Assembly: GCF_900497595.1 (NCBI RefSeq)
Contig: NZ_UFQO01000001.1
Coordinates: 478,464 to 542,463 of the forward strand
From: Treponema pectinovorum
Lineage (GTDB): Bacteria > Spirochaetota > Spirochaetia > Treponematales > Treponemataceae
Direction of reading: 5' to 3'
Length of the DNA: 64,000 nucleotides
This document shows, in pieces, positions 7,804 to 16,643 of the stretch; positions within the stretch are counted from its first letter, which is position 1, and the number at the start of each line of letters is the position of its first letter. The translations under genes were made by a program, and so were the position numbers. The notes below the pieces were generated by a model. The model saw only the letters and a program-made list of their open reading frames with translations, was not told where the DNA came from and did no database searches.

Positions 7804-9978
7804 CTAGAATTTCAATTTGTTTTTGAGCGAAGATGCCGCCTCTGCCGCAGCAGAAGATGCTTTTCCCTTAGCTGAATCTGCAAGTTTTTTGTTAAGTTCC
7901 GCCCTTTTAGATTCTAACTGCTTGTTTACAACATCGAATGCAGAATTTGAATCCTTTATTCCGGTTGAAATTTGACTGAATTGCGAAATATATTGATTAA
8001 CCGCTTCTGAAGAACCCAGTTTTTCGTTCAACTTAGAAACCGCCTGTTCCCTTACATTTGCAAGCTCTTTGTTAGCCACAGACGAAATCGCATTTGAAAG
8101 CAAATCCTCAAAATTTGAAGCAATTTTTAAACCTATTCCATTTTTCTCGCTAAATGAAAAATCAGCCTTTGCTTCGACGCTCTTTATCGAAGCCAGCGCA
8201 GTTGAATAAATTCTATTTGCAAGTTCCGAATCGAGAGAGAGTGAACTTACATTTGCAGGATTCATAAAAATTGAAGCTCCACCAGAAAAACTAAAATCCG
8301 AAGACGCTGTGAGTTTTGCAGAAAGATTTGATTTTCCTTCAAATTTTGGAGCACCGCTTACAGATACATTTTTTGCAAGGTCAATCGTCAACGGAAAGTT
8401 GCTGCCAGAATAATCTGCAAAAACAAGCGGATTTTGAGTTTGACTTCTTGCGTCAACAACTAAATTCGCTTTATGCAAAAGATTTTGTCTTTCGACAGTG
8501 CCTTTAATCACCCAAGGCTCGCCGCGTTTATTCATGTCGTTTGAAATATTTGTCGCAAAAAAGTCAATTCCGCTACCAGAACCGTGAGCCTTTTCAATTA
8601 AGAAAGAAGGAATATTGTCTTTTTTCCAGTAAACTGTTCGCCCTGCATAGCGTTTGTCAGCCTCCTTTGCTTTTTTGACAGATTTTTTATCCGCTTTTGA
8701 AGATTTTTCATTTGTGGAAGAAGATTTCATATTTGAAGCATAGGAAATCAACTGTTTTAAATACGGATAATATTTTCCAAGCATAGCATAGCCAGAGCGT
8801 TCGATAGTTTCTGACAATGCATTTTTTGCTTTTCCCACATCTAAAATAGAAAGTTGAGAAGAAAGTAAATCCTTATCGCTTGAAATTGCATCGTTTAATT
8901 TTTTTTGCAGAAGAGAAACTCTGGAACTGTCGCTTTCAAACGAAGAAATCGAAGAATCCAAATTAGTTTTCGCATTTTTTACTGTGGTTGTAGCCTGTTC
9001 AATCTGTTTTAAAAGAGCAGGAATTTCTGTAACATTTACGTTTGAAACATTTATTGAAGTAAGCGTTTTTACGCTTTCCTGAACTTTAGAAACTTCCGCC
9101 TTTAATTCTTCTGGTTTTGACTTCCATTTTTCCACGAGAACTTTTAATTCTTCTTCAACTTCTTTTGCAACTTTTTGCGACTGCAAACCGTCTTTTATTT
9201 TTTCTGTAATTGCATTTGGATCATAACTTGCAAATAAATCTGCAATCGCATTTTTTGCTTCGTCTGGATTCGAGCCCATTTTTGCTTTTAGAGAATCATA
9301 AAACTTTGTATCGTCATTTTTCTTGGCCTTTTTTTCCAGAGAGGCTTTTTTTGCTGGAAGTTTACCGCTTTTTGTGCGGTCTGTATTCAAGGCAATTCCT
9401 GTAATTTCGATATTTTGAGCATCAAAACGAGCGCGCAAAAGTTGAGTAAGGTTAAAATCCAAGTCCAATTTATTAAATTGAAAGAGGTTTTTCATTTCAT
9501 CTTCTGCCGAAGCCTGCGCAAGATTTTTTACGGTGAGTCTTGCGCCAAAAATTTCTACATTTACACTGGCAATATCGCACTTAGCACCAAAAATTCCCTG
9601 CATTCCGCTTTTTATCGCAAATTTTGCAATCGGATTTTTAAAAATCGTAACAGTAATTCCAATCGCTGCCAAAACTACAGCTACCGCTATAAACGAAGCA
9701 AGTTTTATTCGACCTCGATTTGCTTTTATTTCTTTAGAAAGAGTTTTTAGCCTTTTCAATTCTTTTTTTGTAAAAGTTAAATCCTTTGAAACAGCAAGCA
9801 CATCGCGACCTTTTTTATCCTTTTCTTCGGTAAAAAGCGAAACGACATATACCTTATCGCTATCGATGTATAATTTTGAAGAAATCTTTTTTTCAAATTT
9901 CTTTTTTGCATACTTCTTTTTAAAAAGTGCAGGAAGTTTTTTTGCTGCAAAGCGTTTTTCTATCTTTTCTTTTTTCAT
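7804..9978 (-). CDS. TIGR03545-like membrane-anchored protein (AsmA-like?)
   Basis: This 724-residue protein has a basic, cytoplasmic N-terminus (about 90 residues, many Lys), one transmembrane helix at about 93-113, and a long extracytoplasmic part. The block after the helix (GIFGAKCDIASVNVEIFGARLTVKNL, split here from a longer run) resembles the start of AsmA/TamB-type domains. A coiled, Lys/Glu/Ser-rich middle follows (200-420), then a second beta-rich region (NIPSFLIEKAHGSG onward). I recognise it as the TIGR03545 type, a rare family found in bacteria with outer membranes and paired with TIGR03546. The partner gene is indeed directly upstream with a 4-base overlap. The function is unknown; a role in envelope lipid transport or assembly is only an inference from AsmA-like features. 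Confidence 0.75.
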   Translation of the reverse strand: MKKEKIEKRFAAKKLPALFKKKYAKKKFEKKISSKLYIDSDKVYVVSLFTEEKDKKGRDVLAVSKDLTFTKKELKRLKTLSKEIKANRGRIKLASFIAVAVVLAAIGITVTIFKNPIAKFAIKSGMQGIFGAKCDIASVNVEIFGARLTVKNLAQASAEDEMKNLFQFNKLDLDFNLTQLLRARFDAQNIEITGIALNTDRTKSGKLPAKKASLEKKAKKNDDTKFYDSLKAKMGSNPDEAKNAIADLFASYDPNAITEKIKDGLQSQKVAKEVEEELKVLVEKWKSKPEELKAEVSKVQESVKTLTSINVSNVNVTEIPALLKQIEQATTTVKNAKTNLDSSISSFESDSSRVSLLQKKLNDAISSDKDLLSSQLSILDVGKAKNALSETIERSGYAMLGKYYPYLKQLISYASNMKSSSTNEKSSKADKKSVKKAKEADKRYAGRTVYWKKDNIPSFLIEKAHGSGSGIDFFATNISNDMNKRGEPWVIKGTVERQNLLHKANLVVDARSQTQNPLVFADYSGSNFPLTIDLAKNVSVSGAPKFEGKSNLSAKLTASSDFSFSGGASIFMNPANVSSLSLDSELANRIYSTALASIKSVEAKADFSFSEKNGIGLKIASNFEDLLSNAISSVANKELANVREQAVSKLNEKLGSSEAVNQYISQFSQISTGIKDSNSAFDVVNKQLESKRAELNKKLADSAKGKASSAAAEAASSLKNKLKF

Positions 9979-10490
9979 GCTTTTTCTCCAACCATAGATG
10001 CCAATTTTGAAATGAGCGGAAGTTTTGTCATCGCCTTCCAGATTTTAGAGCCTTTCACTATTGGAGCCGCGTATTTTCTCCAGAGGAAAACCAAAAGTCG
10101 CCCTAAAAAATAAAGCGGAACATAAAGAGCAAGTCCGCATAAAAAAGAGCCCATAACTACAGAGTTGTTAAATTTTGTAAAGGCAACAAAAGGAATGTCC
10201 AATAAGGTTGCAAAAAACGGAGCAAACGAAGGAATCGTTAAAAAAGAGTAGCCCACAAAATCAAAAAAGCCGTCAAAAGCAGGGGAAACCGCCGCACCTA
10301 TCAAAATCATCAAAAGATAAGACGGACGATTTATTCTCACAAACAAGATAAAAACGAATGCCAAAACCCATAACAAGTTGCCCTTTGGCATAAGCCCCAA
10401 AATCGCACCGCAAGCAAACGCGTGTGCAATTTCTGCTGGATTAACATTTGAATTAAACGCCTTTAATAATTTTACAATTTTCTTAACCAT
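9975..10490 (-). CDS. DUF2062/TIGR03546-like inner-membrane protein
   Basis: A 171-residue integral membrane protein with four or so hydrophobic segments (GAILGLMPKGNLLWVLAFVF, LLMILIGAAVSPAF, LTIPSFAPFFATLL, VVMGSFLCGLALYVPLYFL). The motif FACGAILGLMPKGN and the asparagine-rich helix layout fit DUF2062, subtype TIGR03546, whose members travel with TIGR03545 proteins. The stop overlaps the start of that partner by 4 bases, so the pair is translationally coupled. Its biochemical role is not known. Confidence 0.78.
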   Translation of the reverse strand: MVKKIVKLLKAFNSNVNPAEIAHAFACGAILGLMPKGNLLWVLAFVFILFVRINRPSYLLMILIGAAVSPAFDGFFDFVGYSFLTIPSFAPFFATLLDIPFVAFTKFNNSVVMGSFLCGLALYVPLYFLGRLLVFLWRKYAAPIVKGSKIWKAMTKLPLISKLASMVGEKA

Positions 10491-10557
10491 GCCGACATTT
10501 TACTACAATAATGGAAAATGTTAAAATTGGGTAACGAAAAAATAATAATAAATTTGG

Positions 10558-11691
10558 ATGTCAAAAATGCAAAATAAAACATTTGTCATTGCGGAAATTG
10601 GAACTTCTCATTCAGGAAATTTTGAAAAAGCAAAAAAACTAATAGATGCAGCCTTTGAAGCTGGAGCAGATGCGGTAAAGTTTCAATGGGTTTACGCTGA
10701 CGAAATTTTGCATCCAGATACAGGCTTTGTCGATTTGCCAGGCGGAAAAATTCGCCTCTACGACAGTTTTAAATCTTTAGAAGTTGAACCAAAGTTTTTT
10801 AGAGATTGCCTTTCTTATGCACATGAAAAAAAAATCAAATTCGCCTGCTCTCCATTTGGACTTCGTTCATTAAAAGAACTTTTAGAAATAAAACCAGACT
10901 ACATAAAAATTGCAAGCCCAGAGTTAAACCACATTCCTCTTTTAAAATCACTTGCAGATTTTAGAGCACAGCAGGAAAAAAACTTACAGGAGATGATTCC
11001 TGTAATAATTTCCAGCGGAGTTTCAAAATTACAGGACATCCAAAATGCGATTGAGCTTCTAGGCACAAAAAATCTCACGCTTCTCCACTGCATAACTTTT
11101 TATCCGGCACCAGAAGAACAGTACAATCTTCGTCTAATAAAAACACTGGCACAAAAGTTCAATATAAAAACAGGCGTTAGCGATCATTCTTTAAGCCCAA
11201 TCCTCGTTCCAAGCCTTGCAGTAAGCCAAGGCGCGAGCATGATAGAAAAACACATAACTTTAAGTCATTTGACAGACGGCCTCGACGACAAAGTTGCACT
11301 CACTCCAGAGGATTTTGCACTGATGTGTCACTGCGTTCATCAAAGCGATGCGGTTATGCGCCATTATGGGACCGAAAAAGGCGAAAAAGAAATAATACGC
11401 CAGCTTGAATCTACAGAAGGCAAAGGACGCATAGAAAAAATACTTGGCGATGGAATAAAAAAACTCGCTCCAATCGAAGAACAAAATTATGGCAGAACAA
11501 ATCGAAGCCTCCACTTTGTAAAAAATCTAAAAAAAGGAGCAATCATAAAAAAAGAAGACATAGCAGTTTTGCGAACCGAAAAAAATTTAACCGCAGGAAT
11601 AAGCCCTCTTTATCTCGAAAACACAATCGGAAAAACTCTAACGCGCGACGTAAAATCTGGAGAAGGGGTTTTGTTCACAGATTTTTCGTAA
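10558..11691 (+). CDS. NeuB family N-acetylneuraminate (sialic acid-type) synthase
   Basis: NeuB enzymes condense phosphoenolpyruvate with an N-acetyl-hexosamine to make nonulosonic acids (sialic, legionaminic or pseudaminic acid types) for surface glycans or flagellin modification. The 377-residue protein has an N-terminal TIM-barrel domain (FVIAEIGTSHSGN, DAVKFQWVYADEI, YIKIASPEL, VIISSGVSKL, LLHCITFYPAPEEQYNL, TGVSDHSL, MIEKHITL) and a C-terminal antifreeze/SAF-like domain from about residue 310 (NRSLHFVKNLKKGAIIKKEDI). The substrate cannot be told. An in-frame ATG three codons downstream is an alternative start. No other nonulosonate gene is next to it; a structured repeat follows 32 bases after the stop. 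Confidence 0.88.
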   Translation: MSKMQNKTFVIAEIGTSHSGNFEKAKKLIDAAFEAGADAVKFQWVYADEILHPDTGFVDLPGGKIRLYDSFKSLEVEPKFFRDCLSYAHEKKIKFACSPFGLRSLKELLEIKPDYIKIASPELNHIPLLKSLADFRAQQEKNLQEMIPVIISSGVSKLQDIQNAIELLGTKNLTLLHCITFYPAPEEQYNLRLIKTLAQKFNIKTGVSDHSLSPILVPSLAVSQGASMIEKHITLSHLTDGLDDKVALTPEDFALMCHCVHQSDAVMRHYGTEKGEKEIIRQLESTEGKGRIEKILGDGIKKLAPIEEQNYGRTNRSLHFVKNLKKGAIIKKEDIAVLRTEKNLTAGISPLYLENTIGKTLTRDVKSGEGVLFTDFS

Positions 11692-11723
11692 AATGAATGT
11701 GTTCTTAGTTTGAATTTTATTTT

Positions 11724-11850
11724 GGGCGGCTTTTTGCTCCATTGCATTGCGCAAAAAACGGGCTTTGCGGGGTTCCGCTTTCGCTCCAGCCTCCTCGCTC
11801 GCTGCGTTGGCCGCTGTGTACACGGATGTACACCTACAATCAAATGTTGG
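11724..11850 (+). repeat. Structured intergenic repeat, copy 1 (after neuB-like gene)
   Basis: One of seven copies of a GC-rich repeat family in the window. It starts GGGCGGC, has hairpin arms TTTTTGC (11731-11737) and GCAAAAA (11751-11757), the conserved CGGGCTTTGCGG block, the shared CTTTCGCTCCAGCC and CCTCCTCGCTCGCTGCG segments, GGCCGC, and the near-terminal CTACAATC (11834-11841). The closing arm is not recognisable here, because copy 1 runs straight into a separate three-hairpin module. Minus-strand ORFs through it are not considered genes. With that module it fills the 324-base gap between the neuB-like gene and hisS. Confidence 0.75.
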
Positions 11851-11957
11851 CAGTTTTAGTAATAAAACTGTCTGTTTCAAGAAAACACGGAAGTTTTCTT
11901 GAAACGCAAATCCCTTGCCGCATTTGTCGCACCTCCTGTGCGACTTACAACAAAATG
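11845..11957 (+). repeat. Three-hairpin structured module upstream of hisS
   Basis: Three perfect hairpins lie in a row: CAGTTTTA/TAAAACTG (11851-11870), a 13-base stem GTTTCAAGAAAAC/GTTTTCTTGAAAC (11874-11905), and GTCGCAC/GTGCGAC (11926-11944). The flanks GTTGGCA (about 11845-11852) and TGTCAAC (about 11956) can pair with one G-T wobble and would enclose all three. It has no run of T and does not look like a terminator. It is either a second repeat type or a structured RNA in the hisS leader. Confidence 0.6.
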
Positions 11958-12015
11958 TCAACACTTTTCGTTTTAATTGTATAAAAATTAAAATTTCATT
12001 ATCATCTATTGCATT

Positions 12016-13335
12016 ATGGCAGATTTAATTCACCCGAAAGTGTTAAAGGGCTTTCGCGACATACTTCCTCAAGACGAAATTCTTCGTTCACAGCTTATAG
12101 AAAAAATTACAAAAGTTTACCGTTCGTTCGGTTTTGTTCCAATCGATACTCCAGTTCTCGAATATTCAGAAATTTTACTCCGAAAATCCAATGGCGAAAC
12201 AGAAAAGCAGGTTTTTCGATTTTTAGATAACGGCAATCGCGACGTTGCTCTCAGATTCGACTTAACTGTGCCTTTTGCACGCTTTACAGCAGAACACGAA
12301 AGCGAACTGTACTTTCCTTTTAAACGCTATCACATCTCAAAAGTTTGGCGAGGCGAAAAACCACAAGCTGGCCGCTATAGAGAATTTGTTCAATGCGATA
12401 TAGATACGGTCGGTTCAGATTCTGCTGCAACAGATTTTGAAATTTTAAGTTTGATGAAAGCCGCTTTTGAAGAAATCGGCGTAAAAGACATAACGATTCA
12501 CGTAAACCACAGAGGGATTTTCAACCGTTTCTTAAAAAAAATTGGTTCAAGTGAAAAATCAGAAGAAATTTTGCGCTCTGTAGACAAGCTTGCAAAAGTA
12601 GGCAAAGAAGAAGTTAAAAACGAATTACTCGAATATACAGGCTCAAAAGAAAAAGCAGAAGAAATTCTAAAATATATCTCTGGCAACAAAGACTTCCTTT
12701 CAACTTTGGATATGCTCGAAGAAATGGCTGGCGGAATCGAAAGCGACACAAAAAGGATGCGCGAAATTTTTGAGATGATGAAGGCAAGCGGCATAGAAGC
12801 AAGTTTTGTCTTAGATCCTTCCATAACAAGAGGGCTCGACTACTACACAGGCATTGTTTACGAAACATTTTTAAATGAACTTCCATCCATTGGCTCAGTT
12901 TGCTCCGGCGGTCGCTACGATAACCTTGCAGGGCTTTACACAAAAACTCATCTTCCTGGAGTTGGAGCATCTATAGGTCTTGACCGCTTGATTGCAGGAC
13001 TTGAACAACTTGGAAAACTCGAAAAAAAAGGCAGTTATCTCGATGCAGAAATTTTCTGTTTAGACAAGGCTCTTTCCATTCACTACCAGAAAGTCGCTTC
13101 TATGCTAAGGGATAAAGGAATAAACACAGAAGTTTTTCCAGACGACAAAAAAATGGGGCATCAATATGCATATTGCGAATCAAAGACAATTCCTTGGGGA
13201 ATCATCATAGAAGAAAAAGATGCGCAATCGAACAAAATCAATCTAAAAAATCTTTCCACGCGAGAAATTTTTGAAAGCTTGAGCGTAGAAGACGCTGCAC
13301 AAAAAATCCTGCAATCAAAACGCAAAATCGATTAA
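12016..13335 (+). CDS. hisS: Histidyl-tRNA synthetase
   Basis: HisS charges tRNA-His. The 439-residue protein is a class II synthetase: motif 1 near residues 45-80 (FVPIDTPVLEYSE), motif 2 (KRYHISKVWRGEKPQAGRYREF, read in two parts) with the conserved arginine, the histidine-binding block LDPSITRGLDYYTG, and motif 3 (GVGASIGLDRLIAGLEQL). The C-terminal anticodon-binding domain is at about 335-435. The length is normal. The stop overlaps the end of a convergent lipoprotein gene by 4 bases. The 324 bases upstream are filled by structured repeats, which may be in its leader. Confidence 0.97.
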   Translation: MADLIHPKVLKGFRDILPQDEILRSQLIEKITKVYRSFGFVPIDTPVLEYSEILLRKSNGETEKQVFRFLDNGNRDVALRFDLTVPFARFTAEHESELYFPFKRYHISKVWRGEKPQAGRYREFVQCDIDTVGSDSAATDFEILSLMKAAFEEIGVKDITIHVNHRGIFNRFLKKIGSSEKSEEILRSVDKLAKVGKEEVKNELLEYTGSKEKAEEILKYISGNKDFLSTLDMLEEMAGGIESDTKRMREIFEMMKASGIEASFVLDPSITRGLDYYTGIVYETFLNELPSIGSVCSGGRYDNLAGLYTKTHLPGVGASIGLDRLIAGLEQLGKLEKKGSYLDAEIFCLDKALSIHYQKVASMLRDKGINTEVFPDDKKMGHQYAYCESKTIPWGIIIEEKDAQSNKINLKNLSTREIFESLSVEDAAQKILQSKRKID

Positions 13336-13709
13336 AGGTCAAAATCCTTGAGTGCTTTTTCTGCCTTTAATCTGTTAGAAAAAATTTGAGTCAAATTTTC
13401 TGGAATCCAGCCTTCTCCTATAAAAATCCATTTTTCGTAACTGTCTTCCATTTTTGTGGAAGACATTCCCTCTATCATCCTTATCTCGCCTCGCCTAAGG
13501 TGATTTGTAACTTCTGCCTCGTAATTTGGCAAGCGATAGCAGGCTGCATAAGGAGAAGTAATTAAAACCCACTCCACTCCTGGTTCTACAGAAAGAGGAT
13601 TACGAGAATCAAAAACGGGTAAATCGTTTCTTTTTTCGCAGGAAATAAAATTTACAATTGAAAAAAGACTAAAAACAAAAACGGCAAAAATTAAAAAAGG
13701 TTTTTTCAT
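13332..13709 (-). CDS. Small lipoprotein, possible SH3-like fold
   Basis: A 125-residue predicted lipoprotein: hydrophobic signal of about 22 residues ending in FISC, with C24 as the acylated cysteine. The mature part contains VLITSPYAACYRLPN, a charged stretch and WIFIGEGWIPENLTQIFSNR. The aromatic-rich 'G-W-I/V-P' block recalls bacterial SH3-like domains, but the similarity is weak and I do not assign a function. It is the last gene of a minus-strand cluster (15303-16523 down to here) and its stop overlaps that of hisS. Confidence 0.6.
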   Translation of the reverse strand: MKKPFLIFAVFVFSLFSIVNFISCEKRNDLPVFDSRNPLSVEPGVEWVLITSPYAACYRLPNYEAEVTNHLRRGEIRMIEGMSSTKMEDSYEKWIFIGEGWIPENLTQIFSNRLKAEKALKDFDL

Positions 13710-13712
13710 CGG

Positions 13713-14126
13713 TTAATCTATCGAATTAGCAAAAAATTTACAAACCTGCGGATATATCAAAAGGTCAGAATCGACAAATGACAAGGTTGGAATTTCAGAA
13801 AGTTCAGCCCAGCGATATTCAGAATGTTCTGTAAGAGTAAACTTCTGTGCGATTCCATCATGAGGAAACCTCACAAGATATGCGTTGAGTTCAAAATCAT
13901 CGCCAAAATGCTTAAAAGTTGCCTGAGCAATCTTTTCGCCTACTTCAACTTCCACTCCAAATTCTTCGTGACATTCTCTCGTTACAGATTGCTCGTCGGT
14001 TTCGCCTGCATCAACTTTTCCGCCTGGAAATTCCCAACGCCCACCCATCTGACCAACAGGGTTTCGCTTTGCAATAAAAACTTTATTCTCTTTAAATGCT
14101 ATGCAGGCAATAGATTTTTTATTCAT
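13713..14126 (-). CDS. NUDIX hydrolase (MutT-like)
   Basis: A 137-residue NUDIX hydrolase. The full NUDIX box is present at about residues 35-58: GGKVDAGETDEQSV followed by TRECHEEFGV, fitting G-x5-E-x7-RE-U-x-EE-x-G-U. The start (KKSIACIAFKENKVFIAKRNP) and the GRWEFPGGK lead-in fit the MutT/8-oxo-dGTP diphosphatase subgroup that cleans oxidised nucleotides, though NUDIX substrates cannot be assigned reliably from sequence. It lies 3 bases upstream of the small lipoprotein gene and about 30 bases downstream of a membrane protein gene. Confidence 0.9.
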   Translation of the reverse strand: MNKKSIACIAFKENKVFIAKRNPVGQMGGRWEFPGGKVDAGETDEQSVTRECHEEFGVEVEVGEKIAQATFKHFGDDFELNAYLVRFPHDGIAQKFTLTEHSEYRWAELSEIPTLSFVDSDLLIYPQVCKFFANSID

Positions 14127-14156
14127 TTTTACTCCAAATTTTTTAAATCTAAAATT

Positions 14157-14687
14157 CTATAAAAACAAAACTCTTGGAAAAATAAAATGAAGGAATCCTG
14201 CAATTATACAAAAAATTCCCAAATATTTTCTTCCATCCACAAAAATCGTGGAAACAAACGAAGGAAGAACAAGATGAGTTTCTGATTTTGTAGAATAAAA
14301 TTCTATTAAAAGTGCAAAGCAAGCTGCAATTCCAGCAACAGCAGGAATTAAATCTCCAATTACAGGAACATCATTTTGAACGGTCGATAAGAGTTTCATC
14401 AAACCTGTAAGACCAGAAAGCACAGCGACCACAAGTCGAAAAGTCATATCATCAAAAAAACTTCCCTTTGAATTGACTGCAAACTGGATTTTTTTGTCAA
14501 AAAAAGAATCCGAAGAATCTTCATCTGAATTTTTATCGGTAGTCAATGAATCATCTTGTGGTTTTTCATCGGTAAGATTTTCGTTAAGGGCATCCTTATT
14601 TTTTTCAACCATAAAATTTGTCGCATAAACCAAAATAAGACCAGAAACAATATTCAGCAAAATAGAAAGAAAGTAAAATTGAAGCAT
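14157..14687 (-). CDS. Hypothetical membrane protein with acidic loop
   Basis: A 176-residue protein with about four hydrophobic segments (3-25, 85-103, 106-130, 152-173) and a very acidic, Ser/Asp/Lys-rich loop at about 28-65. I recognise no domain. It is placed 15 bases downstream of another single-pass membrane protein gene and a lipoprotein gene, all on the minus strand and closely spaced, so the three probably form one envelope operon. The ATG follows a weak GGAGAAA ribosome site. Confidence 0.6.
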   Translation of the reverse strand: MLQFYFLSILLNIVSGLILVYATNFMVEKNKDALNENLTDEKPQDDSLTTDKNSDEDSSDSFFDKKIQFAVNSKGSFFDDMTFRLVVAVLSGLTGLMKLLSTVQNDVPVIGDLIPAVAGIAACFALLIEFYSTKSETHLVLPSFVSTIFVDGRKYLGIFCIIAGFLHFIFPRVLFL

Positions 14688-14702
14688 AATTTTTCTCCGT
14701 TT

Positions 14703-15284
14703 TTAGCGTTTTTCAATCGTGGCGATTAAATCCACAGAATTATCTGCAATAAAAACGCTCGCTTTTACATAAAATATATCATAATCGTGAAATGTTGTCC
14801 TTAAAAATGTTTTTTCACCTTTATAGAGCAAACTGAAGGATTTTTTTTCAACAGGAATTTTCGCTCCATCCAAAAATGCCAATTCAATTTGAATATTCTG
14901 CCCTTCGGCAATTTTTTTTGATTCTGAGTTTTTTTTAATTTCATCAAAAGAAAGGCTAACATAAACATTTTCTTCAAACGAAAAAGCGGAAAGATTTAAG
15001 GGAATGGAATTTAAAACTGCGTTGTCCTTTTTGTTAAAAAATCCCAAAAATACCACGATAAAAAAGCAAACCAAAAGGGTTACAAACATAAGCCTGTTGC
15101 CTTTTGTAGAAACAAGAGCCCTAAAAATTCCAGGTTTAAACGCTTTTAACTTTCCTGAATAAAAATTCTGTACAATTTCGGGAGCACGGCTGAGCCTTGC
15201 GTCTCGGTTGTAATGAAAAACCAATTTTTCTTCGCCGTCTGCATGACCTTCTTCGATATTTTCTAAATCCATCTTGAATTTCAA
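14703..15284 (-). CDS. Hypothetical single-pass membrane protein
   Basis: A 193-residue protein with a cytoplasmic N-terminus of about 60 residues (charged, HYNRDARLSRAPEIVQNFYSG), one transmembrane helix at about 63-83 (MFVTLLVCFFIVVFLGFF), and an extracytoplasmic domain of about 105 residues with a beta-rich pattern (VYVSLSFDEIKK, GEKTFLRTTFHDYDIFYVKASVFI). No known domain is recognised. It lies between a lipoprotein gene (19 bases upstream) and a multi-pass membrane protein gene, suggesting a shared envelope role. Confidence 0.6.
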   Translation of the reverse strand: MKFKMDLENIEEGHADGEEKLVFHYNRDARLSRAPEIVQNFYSGKLKAFKPGIFRALVSTKGNRLMFVTLLVCFFIVVFLGFFNKKDNAVLNSIPLNLSAFSFEENVYVSLSFDEIKKNSESKKIAEGQNIQIELAFLDGAKIPVEKKSFSLLYKGEKTFLRTTFHDYDIFYVKASVFIADNSVDLIATIEKR

Positions 15285-15302
15285 ACCTCTAAAAAGCGAA
15301 CA

Positions 15303-16523
15303 TCAATTCATTAAACCGCTAACGAGGGAGTCCGTCCGCCACCATGAAATTTCTGCCTGCGAATTTTTTATGAGAAGTGCACTTATAATTCCGTTTCTGC
15401 TTAAAGAAAGTGAACTGTAAAGGATTGAACTGTGCTCCAAAGGCAACGAGCGTTTTAAGATTTTTTGACCATTTGGCTGCACCATCTGCACCAGATATCC
15501 TTTTTCTATCGGCAAAATAAAGAAAAACCAGCCATTATCTGTAACGCCTAACAATTCAAAAGGAACAGAAAAGACATCTTTGCTCAAGCTTCCAGAAATA
15601 GATTCTTCAAAAGACGGAATATCAAGGCCTTCTTCATACAAAGCGGTTTCTACATCCAACGGATAAAGCATTGTCTTTTCGTAATCGACTCCAGATTGAA
15701 CTTTTGTCGCTGGGTCGAGATAGTTTTGAAAATAATTTACTTGAACATAAAGTTTATAATCCATATTGTCTGGAATTACATTTTCTATGGAAACAAAAGA
15801 AACATAATCCGGGTCATCGCTCTTTAATTTTGGCACAGTATCTTCCGTAAACGGAATCGTATAGAGCAAAAATCCGCTTTCGTTAAACCAATAAACTGTA
15901 GGACCAACATTTGTTTCGCAGACAACAACAAGCTCATCATTCTTTGTGATGTAAATTTTTTTTATGTACGGAAACGGCGTTCCGCCTGGACCTTCCTGTC
16001 CAATATAATCTATGAATTTTCCATCGCTAGAAAACCTTAAAACAACATAGTTTAAAAGCAGACGATTTTTTGAATCAACTTCGTTTCTGTCGGAAGGAAG
16101 AGTGTCTACAGCGTAAAGGCTTTTTTTGGAATCTACAGCCAAGGGACCCAAAGAATTAAAAGGATAAGAAATCGCTTTTTTAGTTGAATTGGCAGTTTGT
16201 GAGTCTGCAAATGAAGGCAACTTTGTAAAATCTTCGTTGTAATAAAGGCTCAACAAATCCCCATAGGAATTTAATTCCATAATTTTTTTTGACTCGCCAT
16301 TTGCAATGTAAAAAAAACCGTCCTGCATCGTCATATAAGTATTTATAGAGCCAGAAAGACTTAAGTTAAAAAGATTTAATTCATCTTCAAAACTGCCGTA
16401 ATTTATCTTAAAAAGAGAATTTTCGCCGATTGAACTTACAGTATTTGAACGGATGCAGGAAAAAAAAGAGAGACAAAGCAAAGACAAAAAAATCCACACA
16501 GATTTTTTAAAGATTTTAATCAT
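15303..16523 (-). CDS. Lipoprotein, beta-propeller-like
   Basis: A 406-residue predicted lipoprotein with C23 at the end of the signal (LSFFSC). The mature protein has repeating short beta-strand pairs with 'DSKKSLYAVDTLP', 'FSSDGKFIDYIGQEGPGG' and 'SLSRNGIISALLI', spaced in a way that recalls NHL/six-bladed beta-propellers, which usually bind ligands or other envelope proteins. The blade count cannot be verified by eye. It is the first gene of the minus-strand cluster ending with the small lipoprotein at 13332, and is divergent from secA with a 120-base gap that must hold both promoters. Confidence 0.62.
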   Translation of the reverse strand: MIKIFKKSVWIFLSLLCLSFFSCIRSNTVSSIGENSLFKINYGSFEDELNLFNLSLSGSINTYMTMQDGFFYIANGESKKIMELNSYGDLLSLYYNEDFTKLPSFADSQTANSTKKAISYPFNSLGPLAVDSKKSLYAVDTLPSDRNEVDSKNRLLLNYVVLRFSSDGKFIDYIGQEGPGGTPFPYIKKIYITKNDELVVVCETNVGPTVYWFNESGFLLYTIPFTEDTVPKLKSDDPDYVSFVSIENVIPDNMDYKLYVQVNYFQNYLDPATKVQSGVDYEKTMLYPLDVETALYEEGLDIPSFEESISGSLSKDVFSVPFELLGVTDNGWFFFILPIEKGYLVQMVQPNGQKILKRSLPLEHSSILYSSLSLSRNGIISALLIKNSQAEISWWRTDSLVSGLMN

Positions 16524-16643
16524 ACAAAAATAGAATATAAAATTGAATAAAAACCGTCAACTTTTAAAAAGACAGTTAGGCTCGCCTTTATTTTATAGTT
16601 TTTTCTATTCATACATAGTGTTTTTCAGTATATTATTAAGATT

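Noticed and set aside
11638..11964. ORF with cysteine-rich start over the three-hairpin module
   Set aside because: It follows the hairpins and repeat exactly and lacks a ribosome site, so it is a by-product of structured DNA.
16524..16643. secA promoter (TATATT near 16630)
   Set aside because: No convincing -35 box at proper spacing could be matched, so it was not listed.
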